From Leucogyrophana mollusca (Eukaryota; Basidiomycota; Agaricomycetes; Boletales): a DNA stretch of 24,680 bases. Every line of letters begins with the position of its first letter. Position 1 is the first letter of the stretch. This document shows, piece by piece, positions 1 to 10,588 of this stretch. The DNA lies in NCBI GenBank assembly GCA_021014945.1, contig MU266634.1, positions 1-24,680 on the forward strand, given 5' to 3'. Below the pieces are notes generated by a model that was not told the DNA's origin, ran no database searches, and was given only the letters and a program-made list of their open reading frames with translations. The translations under genes were made by a program, and so were the position numbers.

Positions 1-92
1 ACGTCGGCCGGCGATCGGATGAGTCGCAATATGCAGGCATTTGTACATCTCGGTGCTACGCTGTTTGCGTTATGTGCTGACTGAAAGGTGTG
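1..92. mobile_element. Terminal end of a second KDZ-like element (partial)
   Basis: This stretch is a diverged copy of the right terminus of the large element at 22987. It shares the block TTTGTACATCTCGGTGCTAC and the outermost sequence GACTGAAAGGTGTG, in the same order and orientation, preceded by CGGCCGGC. The sequence between these blocks differs clearly, so it belongs to a related element rather than an identical copy. Its outer edge near 92 directly abuts NB-ARC coding sequence. The body of that element lies to the left of the window, so its target duplication cannot be checked. Confidence 0.7.
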
Positions 93-1020
93 CATCCGCT
101 ATCCATCACTCTGCTTGCTCATGTCGCCAGGGAGAATCAATGGAATCTCGAAGAGCTGATGAGATCGTGGGGCCAACAGCAGACTCGTTTGTTACACATC
201 GGGGACGGGAAACGTCGGAGCTTGTCTGCTACGATCGAGATGTCGTTGTCATCATCATCGATCACAAAGCTGGGGGATGATGCCCGGCGTGTCATGCAAG
301 TTGCGGCATTCCTACCGCAAGGTATCCATGATAATGCATTGCAAGATTTTTTCCCCGATATCCCAAACGTCCACTCTGTCGTTGATGCACTATGCCGGCT
401 CTCTCTGATGTACCGCAAGCTAGGCGCGTACACGATGCTCTCACCGATTCGCATGCATATATCGGGGACCCACCAAGTCAGCAACATTCCCTCCGTCGAC
501 CTGACGCACGTCAGAAAGCACTACTACACACAGCTTGCAGACATAACCAACGAGCACGATAGAGGGTCTTGGATTGCTGCAGAGGATGCGAACTTGGAGC
601 GGTTGATTGCACGCGGTCTGTCCCGGGCTACTCGCAAAGATATGGCCGTTGTCTGCTGTGCTTGTTATCGTTTCATCATCCAGCTTAATTGCCACAAACG
701 ACGACCCGTTGCTCTGCATTCTGTGATCTCGGGTCTCCCTCACGGTAATCGTTCCACCAACCTCTCTGGCTTTCTCAAAGCTGTCCGTCGGCCGCGCCTA
801 TCCCAGGCGCCCTCATATGGCAAAGCAGATTGTGTCTTTGCACTCGGATTGCTCGCTGATGATCTGATCCATGTCACTGAATCAATTGGCCTATACACAG
901 CTGCAAAACAGCTTTTCCTCCTTGATCGAAATCACGATAAGGCTGCATTGTGCCTCGAATCCATCGCAACCCAATACACATACGTGGGCAAGATCACGGA
1001 TGCTGAAACAACATTACAAG
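93..1020 (+). pseudogene. Truncated NB-ARC/TPR (STAND, NLR-like) protein remnant
   Basis: The open frame encodes the part that follows the nucleotide-binding core of basidiomycete NB-ARC/TPR proteins. It begins with the HPLSITLLAHVA segment (the usual helix after the GxP region), followed by the winged-helix region with SLSATIEMSLSS and AAFLPQGI, and then helical sequence leading toward tetratricopeptides. STAND proteins of this kind are signalling ATPases linked to fungal nonself recognition. The P-loop half is missing: coding sequence starts exactly where the transposon end at 92 stops, and no start codon is visible. After codons for DAETTLQ a GTATGC donor-like site appears near 1019, and the frame then runs into low-complexity repeats. 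Only a middle part survives, so it is probably dead. The family call rests on motif recall. Confidence 0.65.
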
Positions 1021-1074
1021 TATGCTGTTCAAACCGTACAAAAAATAAACTGCCCCGCTCTTGCATCCGTGACA

Positions 1075-1230
1075 CCCTTTTCGACCCCCACCACCCGTAT
1101 TTTGTGTCCCGCCCTTTTTTCGAACTGCCGCCCTTTTTTCGAAATGCCGCCCTTCTTTTGAAACGCCCGCGTTTTTTCTCGCCCACTTTTTCGGATGACC
1201 TGTTCGAAAATGCCGCCCCTTCTTGAATGA
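1075..1230. repeat. Short tandem repeat, CCGCCCTTTTTTCGAA units
   Basis: About four imperfect copies of a unit near 19 bases (CCGCCCTTTTTTCGAAATG and variants) run head to tail. They follow the last credible NB-ARC coding segment. The open frame continuing through them (PPFF-type peptides) is probably a by-product of the repeat. Confidence 0.7.
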
Positions 1231-1284
1231 CTCCCCCCCTTTGCTACTTGACCACCCCCGTAACAGATATAGTGATCTCTATAC

Positions 1285-2273
1285 CTAGCACAGTGAGTTA
1301 TTGTATACTAGTACTGCTGCACTGGCCTCTTCAACAACCTTTTCGACAATTCCAAAAGCGTTCTTTTGTTTCATGACCTCGATCATCTCAGCTTTGCAAC
1401 AATCAGCCATACCTTCGAATGTCAGGTGCTCGACATAGGTGGCCGCCCCTTCTAATAACATAGGTACTGTCGGATGCAACATTGCCTTTGCCACCTTTTT
1501 CCACCAGAGTTCTCTCCAGGCAGCACGACAGTCATTATGCTGTTGGCATTCAAGGGGCTGGACAAAGGCCATTGGTGGTGGTATCGAGGCAATAAGCTTT
1601 CGCTCATGCTCCACGAACTCCTTTGCTTTGGCCAGGATAATATACGTCTTGAAGCCAATCATTCGTTCGTGATTCTCTGACAACGTGGTCAGATTGAGCT
1701 TGATAAGGTCTCCGAAAGCGGGTGAGACCCATTCGTCGATACCAAACATGCGGCTGAGCTCGATTTGCCGTGCGGGATGCAAATTTAGCATATCCAGACA
1801 GGCAATTGCAAAGTGTCGACCACTCTGGATGTCCCACATCGTCGACAGCTTCAAGATATTGACAAGGAAGCGCTCTGGGTAGGAGGGGGTTATCATTGGA
1901 TGCCAGTCTCTGCTCGACAAGTAGGTGAGCCATGGTCTTTTTCGCAGTGCACAGAGAGACAAACATTTTATAGATCCAATCCAGCAAATCATCGAACATC
2001 ACGCTCGTAATGTCACCGTGTAGGACTATGGGATTTTCCTCATGTGTTCCTTGAACATCCTTAATATTTTCTGTCGGTAAGGTGAACATGTCTGCGAAAA
2101 CTTTGGATTTCTGGATCATCATGCTTCGATGGATGTTATACAGTGTGTTCCCGGCCTGCAGGTGTGTTAGGCCTGTCTGGTTCATGTTTTGTCCCTGTTC
2201 TTACCTGCACAATCACAGACCCATCTGTGTACCAGTGCCTCACACTTCTCTGTACTACTGCAATGGACTCCAT
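1285..2273 (-). CDS. BTB/POZ domain protein
   Basis: This is a BTB/POZ protein of the large Agaricomycete family, a protein-interaction fold often used as an adaptor. The model starts at the ATG at 2273. Exon 1 (2273-2205) ends in TDGSVIVQ, and a 49-base GT-AG intron (2204-2156) joins it in frame to AGNTLYNIHRSMM and KSKVFADMFTLP. This matches the conserved start of the domain (D-G-S-V-x-x-Q-A followed by FxVHRSxLxxxSxVFxDMF). The downstream part carries LVNILKLSTMWDI and FAIACLDML, the usual C-terminal helices. The reading frame changes between 1952 and 1910. A 43-base GT-AG candidate intron (1952-1910) repairs it, but a frameshift is possible. The C-terminal region is helical and lacks recognised motifs. 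It is divergent with the integrase-core gene, sharing about 117 bases of upstream DNA. Confidence 0.7.
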
Positions 2274-2390
2274 GGTGGTGATACTGGGAATCGGACTCGG
2301 ACGTGAGCGGATGGCAGGTAGAGTTTTTGTAGCCAACCAACTCCGCTTGTCACATCGTATCGTACAACTCTACTGCTGCAAGGATTACGG
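2274..2390. promoter_or_regulatory. Short divergent intergenic region
   Basis: These 117 bases separate the BTB start at 2273 (-) from the integrase-core start at 2391 (+), so they should hold both 5' regions. No TATA box or other specific site can be picked out with confidence. Confidence 0.3.
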
Positions 2391-4413
2391 ATGGCTGAAA
2401 TACCTGCTCTTCCCGTTCATCCCAACAACTTGGCATGGTCTCCTAATGTCTCTAACGCTTATCGGATCCTCGCAGACCTTATGCGAAATGCTACCAGGGC
2501 AGGGCAAGGGGGCATTGATCCCCCTCGACTGAATTTTCACATCGAGACGCTCCATAGTGATGCTGTCCCAATACTACTCGCACTTGAAGCTAGCGCTGAG
2601 GATGAAGGGTTGCCAATGGCCTGGCTGCACTCTATGGCAGAGGAAGTAGGTCGACTAATAGTCACTTTGCGAATGGCAGCGGAAACCAATGACGAAGTGT
2701 TAGTTCTTTATCTGAGCTGATCTTAAGCCTAGAGGGATGAGCACTGACAACTTTTGATTTTAGGGATCAAGGGAATATTCATAACGTGGAACCAATTCAT
2801 ATCGAGCATACAGGGCGGCCAGGTCGCCCTCGCAAAGTCGTCAATCTGGCTTACTTGCAAGAGGCCATGTCCGCAAAGCGCAGAATCACTCTCACAGCAT
2901 TATCAAAATTGCTGAACATACACCGGCACACCCTCCGGATGTATCTCAAACGCTATGGTGTTGATTATCAGTTTTCTGCTTTGTCTGATGCCGATCTTGA
3001 TCTCCTTGTTCGAACTTACCGACAAACGAAACCAGAATCTGGCATCCGCTATCTTGTGGGCTTCCTCCGGCGACATGGACTAAGGGTTCAGAAGAGAAGG
3101 GTTACAGGGTCAATTCATCGGGTTGACAGGCTGGGGCAAGTCCTTCGCCAACGCAATGCTATTCGACGTCGAAAGTATAAGGTCACACGCCCAAACAGTC
3201 TCTGGCATTTGGACGGGCACCACAAGCTCATATTGTGGGGAATTGTAATCCATGGGATTGTGGATGGATATTGTCGGACGGTGCAGTGTTGTTTTTGAGT
3301 TCGTTTGAACAAACTCATGCTCACAAGGTGGTTTAAGGTGACTGGATTGCGTGCGAGTACCAATAATCGTGCCTCCACAGTTCTTCAAGTGTTCCTGGAT
3401 GCTGTCAAAGAATATGGTCTGCCTTCGCGAGTGCGAGGAGACAGAGGCGGAGAGAATAAAGACGTATCGGTATACATGATTCTCACCCGAGGTGCCAATC
3501 GAGCATCATTCATGTGGGGCTCGTATGCATTTCTTTTCACGCCAGACCATTTTTTACGCTCACTGATTTAACCTATTTTTCTAGATCAACTCACAACACA
3601 CGGATAGAACGCCTGTGGGTTGAGGTAGGCTCTCAGTTTGCACGTAGCTGGCGAGCTTTCTTCCATCGGCTTGAACGCCTCCACCATCTCGAGCGTGACA
3701 ATGCAGCACACCTGTGGCTGCTCCATCACCTTTTCCTCAATGAAATCAATGCTGACTGCAAATCTTTCCAAGACGAGTGGAATGCCCACCCAATATCGGG
3801 AGAGGGGCATGATCGAAGTCCATGTGTATGAGTCATTCTTATATCTTACACTTGGTGCTTGTGCTGAGACCAAAAACCGCAGGACATGCGGTTCATGGGC
3901 CAAACACAACATGGACTATACAACGATGACTGTGCAGGCATTGATCCCACCGTTATCAATGAACGCTTCGGTGTTCACGGCCCAGAAATCCATAGACATC
4001 CGGCACAGACAGGTGCTGGTCATGCTTCGGATGAAGAGGAAGACGATGAAGACACTGAAAACGTGGGAGAAGAAGCTGCGCACCTTGAAGCTGATGCAAA
4101 CAGCCATCATGAACCTGTGTCTGTTCCAAAGCATGCTAACCCATTTCCCAATGACCAGTACGAGCAGGCGTTTAAGACAGCCCTTGCCACTGTTGTGCGG
4201 AGAGACATGATTCCCATGGGATATGGGATACTGCAAGACGAGTGGGATGATGACTCATACCCTTCAATGGAGGTCATTCGATCGGGTCGGAGGAGGGGGA
4301 AAGAGCTCAGAGTAGGACTGCCTATTACCAAATGGCTGCCAAAGGCTGTGCGATGGTGCCAGGCGTTAGATATACTCAACCGTCTCCAGTTTATGCATGA
4401 AGCCGCTTTGTGA
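2391..4413 (+). CDS. Integrase-core (DDE, rve-like) transposase-type protein
   Basis: This is a member of the integrase-core family that is abundant in Agaricomycete genomes. Five exons (2391-2698, 2764-3280, 3338-3522, 3585-3825, 3883-4413) join in frame through GT-AG introns of 57-65 bases, giving 593 aa. After the N-terminal region comes a GRPGRPRKV basic stretch, then a helix-turn-helix-like part (LTALSKLLNIHRHTLRMYLKRYG). The RNase H-fold core shows D in WHLDGHHK, D in RGDRGGEN and E in TRIERLW. The spacing is D-x56-D-x34-E, as expected for the retroviral integrase superfamily. The C-terminal part is acidic in the middle and unassigned. No terminal repeats were found around it, so it may be domesticated or cut from a larger element. 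All three acidic residues and all splice sites are present. Confidence 0.82.
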
Positions 4414-5063
4414 ATGTCAAGGGCTTTTCGGGAATTCGCGTGAGCCTGTACAGGATGTCAAAAGGTTATTCGGTGTGTCAATGGACTTGTGTTCCGGACC
4501 TCTCCCACCGAACGGACTGAATCCTGCCCTACCATGACTCCTGGAAGATGTGCTGCCATTGACGAGGACACAGGGAAGACCTGCCCATGTCGACAATATC
4601 GAGAGGCGGATGATGCAGAGCCCCCTATCCGCTGCCAAGAATGCCTCCACGGGCGCAGCCTGCATGCTGATGATACACCAGCACCAAAGGAAGAGTCAGA
4701 CGTCACCGCAATCCTTCGAAGCCTCACCGGAGATAAACCAGGCATTAAGTCTTATTCAGCCTCGATTGCTGCAGCAAGAGAAGAGACAAACCAAGGCCTG
4801 CACAGAGCGCAAATAGCTGCCGGCTCCTCAAAGTCGAGCGGTAGTGGGAAGGGGAAGGTTTGTGTATTTAAACCTACTTGAGAAGTGTCTGCAATGACAT
4901 TTGTTCTACGTTGTAACAGGAAAAAGCGAAACTAACAAAGGAAAAGACCTTCAAGGTCAGTGCTGTGGTTGTTTCGCCCGATGGTCTCCATCCAAAGGTA
5001 TGTCTTGTAATATTGCATGAGATGAACACAATGTCTGATGGCCAGTACAACAACCCAGACCGA

Positions 5064-5070
5064 AGGTGAT
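5064..5070. repeat. Target site duplication, left copy (AGGTGAT)
   Basis: The 7-mer AGGTGAT lies directly outside the left terminus (CAGACCC...) and is repeated exactly at 22988-22994 outside the right terminus. An 8-bp reading would have one mismatch (AAGGTGAT versus GAGGTGAT) and would put the two termini out of register. Confidence 0.85.
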
Positions 5071-5218
5071 CAGACCCTTCAGTCATTTCCAACGTAAGTA
5101 GCGTAGCACCGAGATGTACAAAACATCGCAAATAGCGTATCAGCGGATTGCCGGCCGAGGGAAATTGTTAGGAGTCAGCCAGCCATGCATCTGGCGTGCC
5201 GGCCGAGGTAAATTGAGC
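5071..5218 (+). repeat. Left terminal inverted repeat
   Basis: It starts CAGACCCTTCAGTCAT and matches the reverse complement of 22839-22987 with about five substitutions and one single-base indel. It includes CGTAGCACCGAGATGTACAA and two CCGGCCGAGG motifs. Confidence 0.9.
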
Positions 5219-5760
5219 GGAAGCTGTAAATGCAAGTACGTATCAGCCAAGGCCCTGGAAGTCGTGTCGGCCCATAGATAGTGACTATACTTATTTTACG
5301 AGGCGGCCAGTGAGGGACTGTGAGAGTAACAATCAAATGGGCCGAGGCCGCACTTAGCGTATGGGCCAGCGAAATATTTATGACTGGGCCAATTATGCAT
5401 ATAGCGTGGCGGCCGAGGTAGTCTGGGCAGAAGCTGTCAATGCAGCTACGTATCAGCCAAGGGCCTAAGGGTCGTGCCGGCCCATGCGTTGCAGCTATAC
5501 TTTATTCTACGAGGCGGCCAGTGAGGGGCTGTGAGCGTGTCGGTCGAACGGGCCGAGGACGAAGTTAGCGCGCAGGCCGACGGAGCTCTCATAAGGCTAA
5601 TCATGCATGGAGCGTGGCGGCCGAGGTTATGAAACTATGTATCAGCTAAGGACATTGAGAGTGTGTCGGCCCATAAATAGTATCATTACCTATTTTACAG
5701 GTTCACCAGTGATGGACTGTAAGGGTGACAAAAGAATGGGTCAAGAACGCAATCAGTGCA
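5219..5760. repeat. Left subterminal repeat array
   Basis: About three diverged direct copies of a unit near 190-210 bases lie here. Each begins near GTAxxTATCAGCCAAGG (TATCAG at 5241, 5451 and 5640). Each then has GTCGGCCCAT, a TTTACGAGGCGGCCAGTG-like segment and, further on, GGGCCGAGG. The same unit, inverted, forms the array inside the right TIR. Such subterminal arrays are commonly transposase-binding regions in large DNA transposons; that role is inferred here. Confidence 0.75.
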
Positions 5761-6577
5761 AAGGCTGATGCAATTTGCCACTCTCGGCTCAGCACGTACC
5801 AGCCAAGATGGGTGCTTCTCACTTCGGCCGATATTGTGCCCTGCAGTCTGGCCAATAGGGACAGGAATGTGTGTGTCCTGTATCCCCTGTGTGAGCTTGA
5901 CTACAGGGGTATCATGTTGGCCAGTTTACACTGGCCTCGAACACCCCAGCAGCGTAGATGTCGTCTCGGCCGGCTGGGTAGGTCACAACGTTTGCTAACG
6001 TGAGCGGCGTCCCAGCCGACCCAGGGGACCTCCAATGGCCTATTGTAGAACGCGCGTCGGCCGAGGCCAGGTATACGTATCGGCCGGCTGCCTTCACACA
6101 GGCCAGTAACTTGAGGAGCGTCCCAGCCGATCTAAAAAGCTTTCAGCCATCATGGTAGCTTGTGTGTGGGCCGAGGGCCTTCTAGGGTACCGGCCGGTAA
6201 GAGAACAACTCGAATGGGCCAGCTAAGTGGAGAATGATGCAGCTGACCCAATGGAAACCACATGGTTATCACAGCTAGTGAGTGGGCCGAGGACGCTATC
6301 ACGTGTCGGCCGGCAATGTCAAACAAGCAGCCACCGGCCGACGCAATGCATACTCATTTACCGGTTGTAAGTAGCACATGGGCCAAGCACCTATTAATTG
6401 ATCGGCCGATGCATTCTCTTTCATCAAATACCTACGTGCTAGACGTACTGGCCGACCGGCCATTTGACACTGCAACTAACCCACATACTTACTCATGGTA
6501 CATGGATGCAGTCAGAGCTTGTTAAAATTATACTAGTAATTCATACATGATGATTATGATGCTACAACAAAACCAAC
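5761..6577. other. CGGCC-rich noncoding spacer, left arm
   Basis: No credible gene is present; the short open frames here have no splice context or recognisable motif. The stretch continues the scattered CGGCC/TCGGCCGA/GGCCGA motifs of the subterminal array without an obvious fixed period, for example near 6056, 6158, 6305 and 6459. It lies downstream of the coiled-coil gene, whose stop is at 6578. Confidence 0.6.
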
Positions 6578-9500
6578 TTATTTTTTGCGTCCAAGGGTTT
6601 CGGCAAAGGCCTCCCCCTTTGCAGTCTTTTTCCTTTGGCGTTCAGGTCGAGATGTCTGCGCTCTAGTGTTGCGAGATGGAGACTCCGAGTCGATGGCGGT
6701 GGATCTGGGCTTTCTAGAGCTCCTGGCTGAGCTGGATCCCTTGGGCTTGCTGTTGTTACGTCCTGGAGGGACTGCCTGATTGTCGTCGTCGCCTGCTAAC
6801 TGGTCCTCTTCGTTGGACTCGGATCCCACCCCCTCACCCTCACCGTCGCCCTCGCCCTCCTGCTCATCCTGATTCTCTTCTCTTTTTCTCTTCCCCTTAT
6901 CGCTGGCCTCAGTTCCCTTCCCCTTCTCTTCGACCTCAGCCAGCCTTCTCTCCTCCTCCGCCCGCTGCTGTTCCTCTTCCTCTGCCCGCTGTCTCTCCTC
7001 CTCCCTCCGTCTCTCCTCCTCCACTCGCAGCCTTTCCTCTCCCTCCACCCGCTGTCTCTCCGCCTCCTCCCTCTGTCTCTCCTCCTCCACCCGCTGTCTC
7101 TCCACCTCCTCCCTCTGTCTCTCTCTCTCCTCCTCCACCCGCTGCCTTTCCTCTCCCTCCACCCGGAGTCTCTCCACCTCCTCTCTCTGTCTCTCCTCCT
7201 CTACCCGCTGCCTTTCCTCTCTCTCCGCCCGCTGTCTCTCCGCCTCGGCCATCTGTTTCTCCCCCTCCCCCCCCCCCCCCCCCCCCCCCCCCTCCTCTAC
7301 CTGCTTTCTCTCTGCCCCCCCAACCGCAACTTCCTCTTCTGGGTGCTGGTTATCTTCCACAGCATTCCCCCCATCTCCCACATTACGGCTATTTCCCTCG
7401 CCACTGGGGGTTGCACCACCCGCCTGGTCACCCCCTCCACCCTCCTCGTCCTCGCCCTGCCTGTCCCCTGCCTCTGGATCCCAGTCGCTCACCATGATGT
7501 TGGACTCGCCAAGAATTTCCCGCCCACGAGACACAAGCGCCCTGATGGCGTCCATGAGCACGTCAATATGCTGGGTGGAGAGGGACGATTCCGCAATTAT
7601 TGGATCTGGTGCCTCGACGTCAGGTTCGCCCGATTCGATCACAGCCCTGAGGTCCCGCAAGAGCAAGCCCATAGCAAGACAAACTCGCTGTCCAGCCAGA
7701 CGCGATGTAAACTTGAATTCTGACAGCTTTTGGACGGCCTCTTGGAAACCGGCAGGGGTGTGAACAACACCTGGGACGTGCACGCGCTTGGCAGTCCAAC
7801 TTCCCCACCAGGGCACTGACACAGGCTCCCAGGGCTCCGGCTATGAAGCAATGTCATTATGAGTAAACACGCGAAAAAATGAATGCTAACCTTCAGGGGC
7901 ATGGCCAGGACGACCTTTATCAGGGTCTGGAAGTTGCTAACCTTCGACAGACCTCGAACAAATTCCCACTGACTCGACGTCGTGGCCTTCGGCCCCACGG
8001 ACGCTGGGGAGCCAGGGAGGATCAAGGGTGTTGGCCTGCCCGAACCCGAGACGGGACTCGTCGTTCCCATTGTCGAGGTACTCGGTCTCCTCGCCTCAAC
8101 ATCATCAGCCTTATCCTCGTCCTCCCCATCTGAGTCTCGCGCCCTCTTCGCTGCCTTCCTCGCTCCTTTCTTCGCAATCCTCATCGCTCCCCTTGCCGAC
8201 GTACTCGGCCTCTGGATGTCGTCATCGTCGTCCAGCTCATCCACCTCCATACCCTCATCTGTCTCTTCCACCCTCCTCGACCTTTTCTTCCCAGTTTTTA
8301 CCGGGCCCTTGGACGCCTTCTTCTTCTTCCTCCTGGCCACTTCCTCGTCATCCTCGCTGGTGCTCTCCTCGTCAAAGTACCCCTTTGACTCAGACCGACG
8401 ACGCTTCTTCTCGGCGGGCTTTCGGGACGGCTCTTTTCCCTTCGCCTTCCGGCTGGTCACCTTTGGCTCCTGTTCCCCGCTGTCGTCGTCCGCATCTCCT
8501 AGCTCGAAGTCGCCGCCCTCGTCATCCGACTCCTCGGCCTCACTGTCTGTGACATCGACCCACTTTCCCTTCCCCTTCCGACTCCTCTTCGGCGCCTGCT
8601 CCCGCATATGATTTTTACCGCAACCGATGTAGACGATGGGCAGCTGCCCGTTTTTCTGGCGCCCTCTCCAAAACCTCCAAATAGCCTTCACCTCCGACTG
8701 TTGGAGTTTCGAGGGGTCGCGGAGGACGGTGTCTTCGGGGAGCGATAAGTCATCGATAAACTTGCCGCTGTCTGCTTGAATCGCCGACCACGGAACCTTG
8801 ACCCGCTTGTTATTAGTATAATGTTCTAAAAAAATGTAAGCGGTTAAAACAAAAGCTGGCAAAAACGCATTTACCGTAGGCCTTCTGACAAAATTTTCTG
8901 ATGATGGCCTTCGACTCTTCCAAGTCCATGTCGCCGCGAGGGGGCAATATCGGAAACCCTTCATCATTCAGCTCCAATTCAACCTCCTTTCGAACGTCGT
9001 CATCGCTGTCGCCGGAGTCTTCAGAGTCCGCGTTGGGGAACTCTCCCTGGGCCCACTTCAAGAAGGCGCGAGCGGTGTCCTTCTTCCAGGCCTTATTTTG
9101 CTCCATGAACTTCTTCCTCTGCGCTTTCGGCCGAGTTTCAATGCTGAGAATAAGTGTCAGAGATGCGTTTGAATAAAATACCGCTTTAGAAACGTACCTG
9201 CCAAAGTCCACTCCCCCTTTGGTGTTCCTATACGTCGCAAGGACTATGACATGGACGCCCATGGTCCGCTCCATCTCACCGACGAATTGATTTAGACGCT
9301 TCCCGAGTTTCTTCTCTGCGGCACTAACAAATTTCAAGTGGTTAGATTGACGTATGCATCAAAGGGTATCGAACACTCACAATGCTTTCTCGGCGTCCGG
9401 GGCACCATCTCGGTTCCACTCCTCTAACGTCTTTTCAGCCAGTTTCCTCTGGCTTTCGGTCATGACCTCCCTGATCCAGCTTGCAACATTCTTGGTGTAC

Positions 9501-9990
9501 TGGCCAATCTGGCTCCTGTCCTTACGGTCGCGGCCTTGGTCAGCATCGTACTTGATCAATTGCTGTTTGAATATCCGCCTGACGACGTCATTCAGCTTGA
9601 AGGCCTTCGCGTAGGTCTCAGAGTCCTTGGGTGCCGCGGCCTTCGCAGCTTTGGCCGCCGCCGCCTCCGCCTTTGCTTTTGCTGCGCGCCTGGCTTTTGA
9701 TTTGGCCTCGTCTTTCACGCGATCTTCCTTCGTCAGCGAATCCCGATAATAGATCCTGATTGCCTTAGTGTACACTGTTATAAGTAGACCTGACAGCGTC
9801 AAATAGAAAGGCTTACCTCTCGGATCCCAGCCGTTGGCAAACCCAAAGACGGCTCACTATACCTGGGGTCAGACGATATCTCGTCTTTCAAAGTCTTTAA
9901 AATCTCCTGTCGCTCGTCGAAATCGGCCTCGACATACTCCTCTTTGAATTTCTCCAGGATCGGGGCGAAGACGACAGACCAATCAGCCAT
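6578..9990 (-). CDS. Large charged coiled-coil protein with possible HMG-like N-terminal region (cargo)
   Basis: Six exons (9990-9817, 9763-9381, 9323-9198, 9143-8875, 8825-7891, 7840-6578) join in frame to 1049 aa. The start is the first ATG (MADWSVVF). Residues about 60-100 are Ala/Lys-rich. A segment WIREVMTESQRKLAEKTLEEWN, followed by MGVHVIVLATY, resembles the HMG-associated region I recall from KDZ cargo proteins; this is tentative. A middle block contains VPWSAIQ and WRFWRGRQ, then a long acidic/basic nuclear-looking stretch with several KKRRR-type signals. Next comes PEPWEPVSVPWWGSW, an Ala/Leu-rich helical part, a poly-Gly run, a long Glu/Arg/Gln coiled coil (about 7250-6930) and a basic tail. 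The poly-Gly run is encoded by 26 consecutive Cs (7267-7292), so the exact frame there depends on assembly accuracy. One acceptor (AAG before 9763) is less certain. Its role in transposition is unknown. Confidence 0.72.
6930..7292. repeat. Coding microsatellite: Glu/Arg/Gln coiled-coil repeats and a 26-base C run
   Basis: On the minus strand this encodes reiterated EERQRVEEERQREE-type units built from closely similar codons. It is preceded by a pure C run at 7267-7292 (poly-Gly in this frame). It lies within the coiled-coil cargo gene. Both parts should be prone to length change. Confidence 0.85.
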
Positions 9991-10588
9991 TTGGATAGCA
10001 GTAAGCGGGGGAGTGAATCAGCTAGGACGTAGAATACGACAAAGTAACCTGTCGGCCGAATAAGCAGCAATCAACAAAAATAATCAACACGGTCACGTGA
10101 TGTAGACGATTTAAACTTCACTGCTTTGGTGATATAAGCGGCACATTCACTTAGTTTGCTGGCCGGGGTGCCTTGCACATGCCGCTCGCGGCGTATCGGC
10201 CCTCGGGCTTAATCATAGCTCAAGTGTTCGGCCAGCCTGCGCTGGACACCTGCCACGCACGGGCCGGCCGGTCCCCAAACATAAGACAATGTTACCCTTG
10301 GCCGGCACGCTGTCCACGGGGGTGACTCACGTGTGGGGCAGCTACGTCACCAGCGCGTCGGCCCACCGACTTAATTATAAATGACAAGCGCTGGCCGGCC
10401 TGCATGCACTGTCACGTGGCTGGCGTCCCGGCCGGCGCGCAAGCACAAAATGGTTGCGCCCTGCACGCTACCCAAGTGGCCCCCCTAAGGTAGTCAGTAA
10501 ACGTTCGCTGATATATCATTCAAACCGTCATTAAAATCGTAAAAAACATGTAAAAAAAACAATGAAAGCAAGGCAGATGGCGGACAAG
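9991..10588. other. CGGCC-rich intergenic spacer between the two cargo genes
   Basis: No gene is visible. The 5' end of the coiled-coil gene (start 9990, -) and the 3' end of the H3-like/PHD gene (stop at 10589, -) flank it. The centre (about 10150-10440) is dense in GCCGGCC, GGCCGG and CGGCCC motifs like those in the subterminal arrays. It should contain the promoter of the coiled-coil gene and the terminator of its neighbour. Confidence 0.6.
10093..10100. promoter_or_regulatory. TCACGTGA palindrome upstream of the coiled-coil gene
   Basis: A perfect E-box-type palindrome lies about 100 bases upstream of the start at 9990. Further CACGTG-type sites occur near 10330 and 10414. CACGTG is the classical bHLH site; use here is inferred only. 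Confidence 0.3.

Noticed and set aside
5063..5071. 8-bp target duplication
   Set aside because: An 8-bp reading needs a mismatch and puts the termini out of register. The 7-bp reading aligns CAGACCC with CACACCT. The restored host frame is the same either way, so the frame does not decide between them.
5725..6525. Small + strand open frames in the left arm
   Set aside because: These sit in noncoding CGGCC-rich DNA with no domain or intron pattern supporting a gene.
7982..8611. Ser/Pro-rich + strand open frames at 7982-8611 and 8028-8552
   Set aside because: They are antisense shadows of the acidic/basic low-complexity exon of the coiled-coil gene, which has consistent splice sites and frame.
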